DNA of 64,000 nucleotides from Patulibacter medicamentivorans (GTDB lineage Bacteria > Actinomycetota > Thermoleophilia > Solirubrobacterales > Solirubrobacteraceae), in contig NZ_AGUD01000238.1 in NCBI RefSeq assembly GCF_000240225.1, positions 1 to 64,000 on the forward strand, in the 5' to 3' direction. The notes beneath the pieces were generated by a model. The model was not told the origin of the DNA. It did no database searches and saw nothing but the letters and a program-made list of their open reading frames with translations. Numbering within the stretch: the stretch's first letter is position 1; each line of letters opens with the position of its first letter. The position numbers were made by a program, and so were the translations under genes. Positions 8,805 to 16,884 of the stretch are shown one piece after another.

Positions 8805-9206
8805 TCAGGCGGTCGCGGCGTCCTTCTCGGCGGCCATCTCGCGGTACATCGGGAACATCGGCTTGGTCAGCGGCACGAGCTTGAGGATCTTGTTGATCGG
8901 CCCCTCGCTGCGCGCGCGGCGCTTGGCCAGCGCGACCGCCAGGTTCAGCTCGCCGCGCCAGTAGCGGTCGGCGTCGTCGGCGGTCAGCTCCAGGACCACG
9001 TCCGGCTGCAGGTCGCTGTCGCCCTCGTGGACCTCGATCGGCTCGCGCAGCACGACGGTCGTCTGGCAGTCCGGCTCGGAGTAGCGCAGCTGCAGGATCA
9101 GGTCCGCGGCGGCCAGCTTCGGGCCGACCTCGGGGTGCTCGGCGGCCTTGCGGAAGACTCCCGCCAGGTAGGCGTAGGCCTCGGTGTCGCTGTCGAAGTA
9201 GGGCAT
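8805..9206 (-). CDS. SCP2 sterol-carrier-type protein
   Basis: 133 residues starting MPYFDSDTEAYAYLAGVF. The Asp/Leu-rich core (DVVLELTADDADRYWRGELN) and the following AKRRARSEGPINKILKLVPL match SCP2-like lipid-binding proteins, which carry hydrophobic ligands or serve as accessory domains in lipid metabolism. Its upstream DNA (9207-9276) closely resembles that of the di-iron monooxygenase alpha gene, including a 16-bp identity and the same GGGTGA-N6-TCACCC palindrome. It is therefore probably co-regulated with that enzyme and may handle its hydrophobic substrate or product (inference). Confidence 0.82.
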   Translation of the reverse strand: MPYFDSDTEAYAYLAGVFRKAAEHPEVGPKLAAADLILQLRYSEPDCQTTVVLREPIEVHEGDSDLQPDVVLELTADDADRYWRGELNLAVALAKRRARSEGPINKILKLVPLTKPMFPMYREMAAEKDAATA

Positions 9207-9249
9207 GGCGCGACCCTAGGCCCGGCCGTCGGCGACGGCATCGGGGGAT

Positions 9250-9276
9250 CGGGTGAGCTTCCTCACCCGTTCAGCG
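9250..9276 (-). promoter_or_regulatory. Operator GGGTGA-N6-TCACCC upstream of SCP2 gene (copy 1)
   Basis: GGGTGA (9251-9256), 6 nt, TCACCC (9263-9268); on the minus strand it reads CGCTGAACGGGTGAGG and on into the second half-site. The same 16 bp and palindrome recur at 11338-11364. It lies 45-70 nt upstream of the SCP2 ATG and slightly overlaps the stop end of the LuxR gene. Probable binding site of the adjacent LuxR regulator (inference). Confidence 0.7.
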
Positions 9277-10173
9277 ATCGCGGTTGGTGATCGCGTGGTA
9301 GCGCGAGACCGCGGCCGCGCGGTTGGTGGCGCGCAGCTTGCGCAGGACGTGCGAGACGTGGGTCTTGGCGGTCTGCTCCGAGACGACCAGCCGCCGCGCG
9401 ATCGCCGCGTTGGTGGCGCCGGACGCCATCAGCTCGAGGACCTCGAGCTCGCGCGGGGTCAGCAGCGACCGCAGCCGCTCGTCGACCGGGAGGCCGCCCG
9501 AGGCCGCGGCCGAGCGCAGCGACGCGTGCAGGTCCTCGTCGGCCCGCGCCAGGCCGCCGTCGAGCGAGCCGATCTGCTCGGCGACCTCGCCCGCCTCGCC
9601 GATCAGTCGCCGCAGCGCCTGCCGGTGGCGGGCCAGGCGGTCGATCAGGACGGCGCGGTGCAGCGCCATCGCGAAGCCCTCCGAGAAGGCGGCCAGCAGC
9701 AGCCGGTCGCGCTCGTCGACGTGGCGGTCGGGCTCGAAGTAGTGGTCGGCGTGGACGAACCCGACCACGCGGTCGTCGGCGACCAGCGGCGCCGCCGCGT
9801 AGGAGCGGGTCAGGAACGGCTCGGTCAGCGCCTTGAACGCGTGCGGGTCGTCCTGCGGTCGCAGCACCAGCCCGGCGGTCCGCCGCCGCAGCATCTCGGT
9901 CTCGAGCACCGTGTGCTTCATCGGCATCGGCGTGCGACGGGTCTCCAGCAGCAGCTGGGCCGCCCACTCCGGCTGCTGCTCGAAGTGGATCGCCTCGCCG
10001 ACCAGCTCGGATCCCTCGAGCCGGAACAGCACGGCGCGCGAGAAGCCGCAGTGCGTGCAGAGCGCCCGCAGCCCGCGGTCCATCACCGTCCCCGCGCTCG
10101 CCGGCTCGCGGAGGGCGGCGAGCGCCCGCTGGACCCCGGCCAGCGCGGTCCCCTCGTCCGCGATCGTCCCCAT
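9271..10173 (-). CDS. GAF-LuxR transcriptional regulator of the monooxygenase cluster
   Basis: 300 residues from ATG 10173. A GAF-like sensor domain spans about 15-185 and a LuxR-type helix-turn-helix about 235-295 (LTPRELEVLELMASGATNAA, then SEQTAKTHVSHVLRKL). This architecture is common beside actinobacterial alkane/aromatic monooxygenase operons. The gene lies 77 nt downstream of, and in line with, the reductase gene, so it may be cotranscribed and autoregulated. The two GGGTGA-N6-TCACCC palindromes flanking the LuxR-reductase pair are the obvious candidate operators. Confidence 0.87.
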   Translation of the reverse strand: MGTIADEGTALAGVQRALAALREPASAGTVMDRGLRALCTHCGFSRAVLFRLEGSELVGEAIHFEQQPEWAAQLLLETRRTPMPMKHTVLETEMLRRRTAGLVLRPQDDPHAFKALTEPFLTRSYAAAPLVADDRVVGFVHADHYFEPDRHVDERDRLLLAAFSEGFAMALHRAVLIDRLARHRQALRRLIGEAGEVAEQIGSLDGGLARADEDLHASLRSAAASGGLPVDERLRSLLTPRELEVLELMASGATNAAIARRLVVSEQTAKTHVSHVLRKLRATNRAAAVSRYHAITNRDR

Positions 10174-10250
10174 CGACGCGAACGTACCATCGGCGCAGCG
10201 ACCGCCGGGAAACGTCGCCGCGCGGCCGGCGACGCGCGCTGCGGGCGTCG

Positions 10251-11291
10251 TCACACCGTCTCGCCGGCGGCGGCGGTGGTGAACTTGTCGAAGGCGATGT
10301 CGCCCTCGGCGATGCCGTGGCGACCGGTCAGGACCGCGATCAGGGCCTCGATCATCGGCGGCGGGCCGCAGGTGCAGACGACGGGGTCGACCAGCTCGCC
10401 GTCGGCCACCAGCCGCGCGGCGGCCTCGTGGACCAGGCCGGTGGCGCCGTCCCACGACTGCTCGGACAGGACCGGCACGAACGCGAAGTCCGCCAGCTGC
10501 GCCCCGAGCTCCGCGATCTCCTCGCGCAGCGGCAGGTCGGCCTCGCGGCGGGCGCCGTAGAGGAACCGCACCGGGCGCGCGGTGCCGGCGGCGGCCAACT
10601 CGCGCAGCAGCGACAGGATCGGCCCGATCCCCGAGCCGCCGGCGACCAGCAGCACCGGCCGCTCGCCGGGCCGCAGCGCCATCGTCCCGTAGGGCCCGGT
10701 GAAGCGCAGCTCGTCGCCGACGCCGACCTGGCCGGCGACGCCGACCATCCCCGAGAAGCGGCCGCCGGCGTAGCGGCGGATCACCAGCTCCAGGACGCCG
10801 TCCCCGGGCAGGTTCGCCAGCGAGTACGAGCGCCGCTCGTCACCGTCGGTGCCGGGGACCCAGAGGTCGACGTACTGCCCCGGCGTGAACGAGAAGCCGG
10901 CCGGCTCCAACACCTCCAGCCGCAGCCGCACGATCTCGGCGGTCAGCTCCTCGATCGCCGCGACGCGGGCGCGGCCGTCGCCGATCGGGTGCGCCAGGCG
11001 CAGGTTGTCGGGGTCGAAGTGGAGCAGTTCGACGACCAGGTCGGAGTCGGGCATCGCGCGGCAGAGCAGCGTGTAGCCCTGCGCCTCCTCGCTCTCCGAC
11101 AGCGCGTGCGTGGAGTAGGGCTCCAGCGACACCTCGCCCTCGAGCAGGAAGCTCTTGCAGGCGGTGCACTGGCCCTCGCGGCAGCCGTGCACGAGGTTCC
11201 AGCCCTCGCGGAAGGAGGCGTCGAGGACCGTCTCGTCCTCGTCGCACTCGACCTCGATGCCGATCGGCTCGAACTTGATCACGGGGCTCAT
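10251..11291 (-). CDS. Monooxygenase reductase (2Fe-2S / FAD / NADH), propane-monooxygenase type
   Basis: 346 residues, the expected length for PrmB/MimB-like reductases. A plant-type 2Fe-2S ferredoxin domain has Cys37, Cys42, Cys45 and Cys77 (C-x4-C-x2-C...C). FAD binding is shown by RRSYSLAN (about 154-161), and NAD(P)H binding by GGSGIGPILSLL (about 215) and CGPPPMIEA (about 318). It passes electrons from NADH to the di-iron hydroxylase. It is transcribed divergently from the hydroxylase genes, whereas prm operons usually carry the reductase between the alpha and beta genes. The 118-nt divergent gap contains the shared operator. Confidence 0.9.
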   Translation of the reverse strand: MSPVIKFEPIGIEVECDEDETVLDASFREGWNLVHGCREGQCTACKSFLLEGEVSLEPYSTHALSESEEAQGYTLLCRAMPDSDLVVELLHFDPDNLRLAHPIGDGRARVAAIEELTAEIVRLRLEVLEPAGFSFTPGQYVDLWVPGTDGDERRSYSLANLPGDGVLELVIRRYAGGRFSGMVGVAGQVGVGDELRFTGPYGTMALRPGERPVLLVAGGSGIGPILSLLRELAAAGTARPVRFLYGARREADLPLREEIAELGAQLADFAFVPVLSEQSWDGATGLVHEAAARLVADGELVDPVVCTCGPPPMIEALIAVLTGRHGIAEGDIAFDKFTTAAAGETV

Positions 11292-11337
11292 ATCGCGGCG
11301 AACGTACCCCCGCTCCGGGGCCCACGGGAAGGGCGTG

Positions 11338-11364
11338 ACGCTGAACGGGTGAGGGATATCACCC
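11338..11364. promoter_or_regulatory. Operator GGGTGA-N6-TCACCC in the reductase/alpha divergent promoter (copy 2)
   Basis: CGCTGAACGGGTGAGG at 11338-11353 is identical to the minus-strand sequence at 9276-9261. The palindrome GGGTGA (11347-11352), 6 nt, TCACCC (11359-11364) is kept with the same spacing. Downstream, CCGATGCC, a GCCGACGG block and a TAG-containing hexamer (GATAGT here, CCTAGG at copy 1) recur at nearly the same distances: 72 nt to the alpha ATG versus 70 nt to the SCP2 ATG. Two promoters therefore appear duplicated or convergently maintained. Confidence 0.75.
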
Positions 11365-11409
11365 ACCCTCCCGATGCCAGGCCCCGGAGCGCCGACGGAT
11401 AGTGGCGTC

Positions 11410-13149
11410 ATGGCCACGCAGCAGACCCGTCGCCGCAGCGTCACGAAGACGCACGAGCGCATCGCCCAGCTCGGCTGGCGTCACGACTACCACCAGCCGG
11501 TCCCGATCTACGAGACCCGCTACGTCTTCCCCGAGAAGGCCAAGGACCCGATGAAGCAGGTGATGCGCGAGTACCTGCCGATGCAGCTGGAGAAGGACGA
11601 CCGGGTCTACGGCGGATTCGACGCCGCGCTCCGCGCCGGGATGCCGACCAAGGCCGACGAGCGCTGGCTGCAGGTGATGAAGCCGCTGGTGCTGATCCTG
11701 GTCTACGCCGAGGGCGCCGCCGGCCGCTGCATGTCGGTCGTGATGGACGTCGTCCCCAACGAGGAGCTGCTCAACGGCTACCACGTGCAGTTCGTCGACG
11801 AGGTCCGTCACATCGGCATGCAGATGAACCTGGCGCGCTGGTACGCCAAGCACACGCCGGACCCGGCCGGCTGGCACCGCGGCCAGGAGTACATGGCCGA
11901 GAACATGTTCACCCGCGCCGGGATCAACATGTTCTCCCACTCGTTCGTCGGCGATCCGATCGCGGCCGGCTTCACGATGATGACCGTGATCGAGACGGCG
12001 TTCACCAACGTCGCCTTCGTCGCGCTGCCGGACGTCGCGACCCGCAACGGCGACTTCATCCAGGCGACCACCTACTCGTCGGTCCAGTCCGACGAGGCGC
12101 GCCACATCTCCAACGGCTACGCGACGATGCTGACCGTCCTCCAGAAGGACGAGAACATCCCGCTGATCCAGCACGACCTGCAGCAGGCGTGGTGGATCGT
12201 GCACGCGTTCGTCGACCCGTTCGTCGGCACGATCATGGAGTACTTCTCCAGCGACCGGTCCGACAACGAGAGCTACCTGACCAAGTGGGACCGCTGGATC
12301 CGCGACGACTGGTACCGGTCCTACGTCGAGCAGCTCGGCAAGATGGGCGTGACCGTCCCGCCGGACATGTTCGAGCGGGCCCGCGAGCGGCTCGTCGCCG
12401 GGCTCCACCACAAGACCGCGCCGCTGGCGTTCGCCACCTGGCCGCTGCAGTTCTGGAAGTTCTCGCCGCTGACCGAAAAGGACTTCGACTGGTTCGAGGC
12501 CCAGTACCCCGGCTGGTACGACGAGTACGGCGCCACCTGGGAGGCCTACTCGGCGCTGACCGATCCCGAGGAGGGCGCGCTGCTGCTCGGCGGCCTGCTG
12601 GACGGCGCGCCGCCGTTCTGCTGGACCTGCATGCTGGCCTGCGTCCTCGACGACGACATGTGCCATCGCACCTGCACCGACGCCCACGGTCACGAGCGCA
12701 CCCGCTTCTACTGCTCGCCCGAGTGCAAGTGGCTCGACGAGACGAACCCCGGCCGCTACACCGGCGACCGCAACTTCTTCGACAAGCACCACGGCAAGGC
12801 GCTGTCGGAGGTGATCGTCGAGCTGGGGCTGCTGCGCGCCGACGGCCGCACGCTGATCGGCCAGCCGCACCTGCGCAAGGACCAGATGTGGACGATCGAC
12901 CACATCCGCGACTGCGACTTCGAGATCCGCAGCCCGAACATCACCCAGGCCCGCGTGCTCGGCCTGCCGGACGGCAACTGGCACGACCCCGACGATCCGC
13001 ACGGGGCGGTCATGGGCGACGGCAACGGCTTCCAGCCGGTGACGCTCTACGGCGGCGGACGAGGCCGCAACGGCGACGGCCGCGTCGTCAGCACCCCCGA
13101 GGACCTGGCCGCCGCCGCGGTCGGGTCGACCCCGTGGGTGAAGCTCTGA
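11410..13149 (+). CDS. Soluble di-iron monooxygenase hydroxylase, alpha (large) subunit
   Basis: 579 residues. All six di-iron ligands are visible: Glu101 (YAEGAA), Glu131 and His134 (DEVRH), Glu195 (VIETAF), Glu229 and His232 (DEARH). This is the catalytic subunit of a group 5/6-like SDIMO (propane/tetrahydrofuran monooxygenase type), which inserts O2 into hydrocarbons. The C-terminal region has a Cys-rich stretch (about 403-442: CWTCMLAC, MCHRTC, FYCSPEC) resembling a YHS-type metal-binding element. Start ATG 11410 is preceded by the conserved operator region. Its stop overlaps the beta-subunit ATG by 1 nt. Substrate not determinable; propane, other short alkanes, ethers or phenols are candidates by family. 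Confidence 0.92.
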   Translation: MATQQTRRRSVTKTHERIAQLGWRHDYHQPVPIYETRYVFPEKAKDPMKQVMREYLPMQLEKDDRVYGGFDAALRAGMPTKADERWLQVMKPLVLILVYAEGAAGRCMSVVMDVVPNEELLNGYHVQFVDEVRHIGMQMNLARWYAKHTPDPAGWHRGQEYMAENMFTRAGINMFSHSFVGDPIAAGFTMMTVIETAFTNVAFVALPDVATRNGDFIQATTYSSVQSDEARHISNGYATMLTVLQKDENIPLIQHDLQQAWWIVHAFVDPFVGTIMEYFSSDRSDNESYLTKWDRWIRDDWYRSYVEQLGKMGVTVPPDMFERARERLVAGLHHKTAPLAFATWPLQFWKFSPLTEKDFDWFEAQYPGWYDEYGATWEAYSALTDPEEGALLLGGLLDGAPPFCWTCMLACVLDDDMCHRTCTDAHGHERTRFYCSPECKWLDETNPGRYTGDRNFFDKHHGKALSEVIVELGLLRADGRTLIGQPHLRKDQMWTIDHIRDCDFEIRSPNITQARVLGLPDGNWHDPDDPHGAVMGDGNGFQPVTLYGGGRGRNGDGRVVSTPEDLAAAAVGSTPWVKL

Positions 13150-14210
13150 TGGCCGGCGAGATCCGGGCCGGCGAGCGGCGCCAGCGCCGCGGCGAGGACC
13201 CCGAGCGGCAGTTCCAGTGGGTCGTCCCGGCGGGGCGCAAGGCGTCGATCTACGAGGACCTGACGCTCGACACCCAGCCGTCGGTCCACCGCTTCCTCAA
13301 GAGCGGCTACCACTGCTCGTTCGCCGACGGACGCGGCACCTGGGACGACGCGTCGACCGCCCTCGACGTCGTCACCTGGTCGGCGTTCCGCGATCCCAAC
13401 GAGCTCTGGGAGCGGCCCTACTACCAGCAGGGCGCCCAGTGCGAGCGCGAGATCGACGCCGCGGTCGAGAGCGCCCGCTCGCAGGGCCTGTACGCCGACG
13501 TCGACCCCGACTGGGTCGCCTTCCTGCGCCGCGACGGGCAGGTCCCGGCGTTCGTCGAGCACGGCATCTGGGCGATCGCCACCCGTCGCTCGCGGGCGGC
13601 GCTGAGCGATGCCCTGACCCACGGGATCGTCCTCTACGCGGCGATCAAGCAGCGGCAGGCGCAGGCGCTGGTGATCGAGGGGATGGACCTCGACGACGCG
13701 TTCGGCGACGTCACGATCGAGGCGGCCCGCGAGCGCTGGCTGCGCGAGCCGGCCTGGCAGGACGCCCGCCGGCTGGTCGAGCGGATGGGCACGATCCGCG
13801 ACTGGGGCGAGCTGATCGTCGTCGCCGGCCTGGTCGTCGAGCCGCTGCTCGGGGTCCTGCTGCGGCGCGAGCTGCTGCTGCGCGGGGCGCTGCGCGCGGC
13901 CGACCCGGTGACTCCGGCGATCGCGCGCAACGCCCAGCGCGAGGGCGCCTGGTGGCAGGACTTCGCGGTCGCGTTCGCGCGCTTCGCGGTCCAGGATCCC
14001 GAGCACGGCGCGGCCAACCGGGTGCTGGTCGACGGCTGGCTGGAGGCCTGGACGCCCGAGACGCTGGCGGCGGTCGACGCGCTCGAGCCGATCCTCGACG
14101 GCGCTCCGGGGACGAGCTTCGCCGACGCGCGGGCGGCGGTCGTCGCCGATCAGCGCGAGCTGGTCGCCGCGGCGACGCTCGACCCGGCTCGCCCGGCGGT
14201 GGTCGCGTGA
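13149..14210 (+). CDS. Soluble di-iron monooxygenase hydroxylase, beta (small) subunit
   Basis: 353 residues, typical for PrmC/MimC-like subunits. Family-typical stretches are WSAFRDPNELWERPYYQQ (about 79-96) and the helical core with GIVLYAAIKQRQAQAL (about 159-174). It lacks catalytic di-iron ligands, as expected. It pairs with alpha to form the (alpha-beta)2 hydroxylase. The ATG lies in the TGATG junction with alpha, and its stop overlaps the effector's GTG by 4 nt, so translation is probably coupled. Confidence 0.9.
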   Translation: MAGEIRAGERRQRRGEDPERQFQWVVPAGRKASIYEDLTLDTQPSVHRFLKSGYHCSFADGRGTWDDASTALDVVTWSAFRDPNELWERPYYQQGAQCEREIDAAVESARSQGLYADVDPDWVAFLRRDGQVPAFVEHGIWAIATRRSRAALSDALTHGIVLYAAIKQRQAQALVIEGMDLDDAFGDVTIEAARERWLREPAWQDARRLVERMGTIRDWGELIVVAGLVVEPLLGVLLRRELLLRGALRAADPVTPAIARNAQREGAWWQDFAVAFARFAVQDPEHGAANRVLVDGWLEAWTPETLAAVDALEPILDGAPGTSFADARAAVVADQRELVAAATLDPARPAVVA

Positions 14211-14566
14211 GCGGCGACGAGGCCGCGGTCGCGCGGGCCGAGGAGGGGATGGGCACCGCGCGGGCGGGCGACCAGCCCTTCGACTACGTCGGGGTGACGA
14301 TCGCCCGCTGCGTCGAGGGCGACGCGATCGTCGACGCCCTCTGCGAGCACGACGGGGTCGAGGTCTTCGAGAACGCGTCCTACTGCGAGGTCCGGGCGCG
14401 CGACCGGCTGCGGCTGGACTTCGCCCAGCTCAGCGACGAGTGCGGCTTCCCGGTCGACGGCAGCCTGATCCAGGTCGTGATGTCGACCTACTACGGCCGG
14501 ATCGCGATGACCGACGACGCGATGCTCCTGACCCACGACGTCCACGAGGCGGTCGACGTGGCCTGA
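14207..14566 (+). CDS. Monooxygenase coupling/effector protein (MmoB/DmpM family)
   Basis: 119 residues from GTG 14207. The core (DYVGVTIARCVEGDAIVDAL; ending VVMSTYYGRIAMTDDAMLL) matches MmoB/DmpM/PrmD regulatory proteins, which bind the hydroxylase and tune substrate access and O2 activation. It is the last gene of the alpha-beta-effector operon and is followed by a bidirectional hairpin. No MimG-type chaperonin gene, often found after mim/prm operons, follows here. Confidence 0.9.
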   Translation: MSGDEAAVARAEEGMGTARAGDQPFDYVGVTIARCVEGDAIVDALCEHDGVEVFENASYCEVRARDRLRLDFAQLSDECGFPVDGSLIQVVMSTYYGRIAMTDDAMLLTHDVHEAVDVA

Positions 14567-14618
14567 GCCCGGTTCCGCCGGTTCCCTGGTCGGGCCCCGC
14601 GGGCCCGGCCCGGGCTCA
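14564..14618. terminator. Convergent hairpin between effector and DUF4265 genes
   Basis: TGAGCCCGG (14564-14572) pairs with CCGGGCTCA (14610-14618), with a second small palindrome (GGGCCC-type) in the loop. Each outer arm includes the stop codon of the gene it ends, so it could serve both directions. Confidence 0.55.
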
Positions 14619-15143
14619 GTGCAACGTCGGCGGCGTGCTGCGGCCGGTCTCGTAGACCAGCTCGCCGGCCGCCTCGCGCGCGGCCAGCAGGTCGGCGACC
14701 GCCTGGGCGTGCGCGGCCGGGACCGAGATCGCGACGTAGGCCGGACCGCGGACGTCGAACCAGCAGTCCCACGTCGCCAGGTCGACCATCAGCCGGCGCC
14801 AGCGATCGTCGTCGTCGCGGGCGTCGCTGAAGGCCACGCGGAAGGTGTAGTTGCCGCCGTCGCGCACGACCGCGTCGGCGACGTCGGCCCCGTCGGGTCG
14901 CTGCCGCAGGACGACCTCGTCCCCCAGGTTCACGTCGTAGAGCCAGAACGGGACCGCGCAGACGACGGCCCGGTCGGGACCCGTGCGCCGCGCCAGCAGG
15001 CCCTCCCAGGCGATCGCGTGGTCGCGGCCGCGGTCGACGGGGAACCAGACGGTGCAGTCCTCGTCGACCGCGTCGGGCAGGACCACGAAGCGGCCGTCCC
15101 GCCAGGTGGCGACCCGGCTGGGGTGCTCCTCGAACTCGGACAT
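14616..15143 (-). CDS. DUF4265 domain protein
   Basis: 175 residues from ATG 15143. The stretch TVWFPVDRGRDHAIAWEGLLARR, then the VPFWLYDVNLGDEVVL and GGNYTFRVAF segments, fit DUF4265, a small family of unknown function. The C-terminal third (CWFDVRGPAYVAISVPAA) resembles ACT-like small folds. It has no signal peptide or membrane segment. It is monocistronic, convergent with the monooxygenase operon and divergent from the deacetylase (45 nt). Function not assigned. Confidence 0.7.
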   Translation of the reverse strand: MSEFEEHPSRVATWRDGRFVVLPDAVDEDCTVWFPVDRGRDHAIAWEGLLARRTGPDRAVVCAVPFWLYDVNLGDEVVLRQRPDGADVADAVVRDGGNYTFRVAFSDARDDDDRWRRLMVDLATWDCWFDVRGPAYVAISVPAAHAQAVADLLAAREAAGELVYETGRSTPPTLH

Positions 15144-15188
15144 GACGCGAGCGTAGATCGCGGGCGGGAAGCGTGCCACCATCCCCCG

Positions 15189-15902
15189 GTGCGCGCCGCC
15201 CCGCTCCTCGCCGGAACGACCGTCGCGGCCGGCGTCGGCTGGTCGCTGCCGGCGCTGGCGCCGCTGGTGCCGCGGCTGGCCGGCGCCCTCGGGCTGCCGC
15301 GGCGGCTGCCGCTCGACGGCGCGGTCGCGGTCACGTTCGACGACGGCCCGCACCCGCAGGGAACGCCGGCGGTGCTCGACGCGCTGCGCGAGCACGGCGC
15401 CACGGCGACCTTCTTCTGCATCGGCGAGCAGGTCCGGCGGACCGGGTCGCTGCTGGCCGAGGTGGTCGCCGCCGGGCACCGGGTCGCGATCCACGGCGAT
15501 CGCCACCGGCTGCTGCTGCGCCGGTCGCCGCGCGCGATCCGCGACGACCTCGACCGCGCCGCCGAGACGATCGGGTCGATCGCCGGCGACGCGCTGCTGC
15601 CGGTCCACCGGGCGCCGTACGGGATCTACGCCCATCCGGCGATCGCCGACGTCGCGCGCCGGGGCTGGCGGCCGCTGCTGTGGAGCCGCTGGGGCCACGA
15701 CTGGCGCGACGACGCGACGGCCGCGTCGATCGCCGCCGAGGTCACCCGCGGCCTGGCCGCCGGCGACGTCCTGCTGCTGCACGACGCCGACGACTACAGC
15801 GACCCGCAGTCGTGGCGGGCGACCGCGGCGGCGCTGCCGGTCGTCCTGGAGCGGATCGCGGCCGCCGGGCTGGCGACCGCGACGGTTCCGGCGCGGTTCT
15901 GA
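15189..15902 (+). CDS. Polysaccharide deacetylase (NodB-type, CE4)
   Basis: 237 residues from GTG 15189, with a hydrophobic N terminus (1-38, probable signal or anchor). All five NodB motifs are visible: TFDDGP (about 51), H-x3-H in HGDRH (about 101), RAPYG (about 141), the Trp-containing motif HDWRDD (about 176) and LLLHD (about 199). It removes N-acetyl groups from chitin-like or peptidoglycan sugars outside the membrane. It is transcribed away from DUF4265 and towards the sugar-nucleotide genes, suggesting an envelope-polysaccharide neighbourhood. Confidence 0.88.
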   Translation: MRAAPLLAGTTVAAGVGWSLPALAPLVPRLAGALGLPRRLPLDGAVAVTFDDGPHPQGTPAVLDALREHGATATFFCIGEQVRRTGSLLAEVVAAGHRVAIHGDRHRLLLRRSPRAIRDDLDRAAETIGSIAGDALLPVHRAPYGIYAHPAIADVARRGWRPLLWSRWGHDWRDDATAASIAAEVTRGLAAGDVLLLHDADDYSDPQSWRATAAALPVVLERIAAAGLATATVPARF

Positions 15903-15903
15903 G

Positions 15904-15925
15904 GGCGCCGGCGGCTGCCGGCGCC
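15904..15925. terminator. Convergent hairpin after deacetylase and epimerase genes
   Basis: GGCGCCGGC (15904-15912), loop GGCT, GCCGGCGCC (15917-15925): a perfect 9-bp stem centred in the 31-nt gap between two convergent stops. Likely bidirectional; no U-tract. Confidence 0.6.
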
Positions 15926-15933
15926 GCGGCGGA

Positions 15934-16884
15934 TCAGTCGCCGCTGGGGTCGGCGACCGGCTCGGCCGTCCGCTCGCCGGCGTGCGTCTCGCGGTGCCAG
16001 TCGAGGTACTTCACGACGCCGTCGCGGAACGACGTCGTCGCCGTCCAGCCCAGCTCCTGCTCGGCGCGGCGGTGATCGACGACGGCGCCCTTGAAGTCGC
16101 CGGGGCGGCCGGGAACGTGGACGATGTCGACGTCGCCGAGCAGGTCGCGGACGACCTCGGCGATCTCGAGGATCGTCGTCTCCTCGGTGCCGACCAGGTT
16201 GAAGACCCGGTTGGCGGCCTGCGGCTGGAGGCCGGCGACGCAGCCCTCGGCGAGGTCCTCGACGTAGACGAAGCGGCGGGTCTGGTCGCCCTTGCCGGCG
16301 ATCGTCAGCGGCTCGCCGGCGAGCGCCTTCTTGACGAACTGCGGGACCACGGCGGCCGGGCGGGCACGGGTGCCGTAGGGGATGCCGAAGCGCAGGATCG
16401 TGTACTCGACGCCGTACAGCTCGGCGTAGCTGGTGCAGTACATCTCGCCGGCGATCTTGGTCGCCGTGTAGAGGTGCTTGGGCAGGCCGAGCGGGCTGTC
16501 CTCGTCGACCTGGTCGGCCGAGAAGCCGTCGTAGACCCAGATCGTCGAGGCGTAGACGACGCGGCCGACGCCGGCGTCGCGGGCGGCCTGCAGGACGTTC
16601 AGCGTGCCCTTCGAGTTGACCTGCTCGGCGAAGACCGGGTCGAGGGCGACCTGGCCGACGTCGGCGACCGCGGCCAGGTGCAGGACGGCGTCGCAGCCCT
16701 GCATCGCGGCGGTCAGCGCCTCGAGGTCGCCGAGCTCGCCGATGTAGGTGTCGACCGTGCCCTCCGGATGGAACGGCGACTGGACCATGTCGAAGATGCG
16801 GGGTTCGACGCCGGCGGCGGCCAGCTTGTCGACGACGTGCGATCCGATGAACCCGGACCCTCCCGTGACGAGGACCTTCTTCAT
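15934..16884 (-). CDS. NAD-dependent sugar epimerase/dehydratase (extended SDR)
   Basis: 316 residues. Rossmann motif GGSGFIG (8-14) and catalytic Tyr139-x3-Lys143 (YTATK) mark an extended short-chain dehydrogenase acting on nucleotide sugars, as in UDP-glucose 4-epimerase-like enzymes. FDMVQSPFHPEG near residue 31 shows the Asp that favours NAD. Its start overlaps the aminotransferase stop by 4 nt (ATGA), so the pair form one operon making a modified, probably amino, sugar. The exact sugar is unknown. Confidence 0.87.
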   Translation of the reverse strand: MKKVLVTGGSGFIGSHVVDKLAAAGVEPRIFDMVQSPFHPEGTVDTYIGELGDLEALTAAMQGCDAVLHLAAVADVGQVALDPVFAEQVNSKGTLNVLQAARDAGVGRVVYASTIWVYDGFSADQVDEDSPLGLPKHLYTATKIAGEMYCTSYAELYGVEYTILRFGIPYGTRARPAAVVPQFVKKALAGEPLTIAGKGDQTRRFVYVEDLAEGCVAGLQPQAANRVFNLVGTEETTILEIAEVVRDLLGDVDIVHVPGRPGDFKGAVVDHRRAEQELGWTATTSFRDGVVKYLDWHRETHAGERTAEPVADPSGD

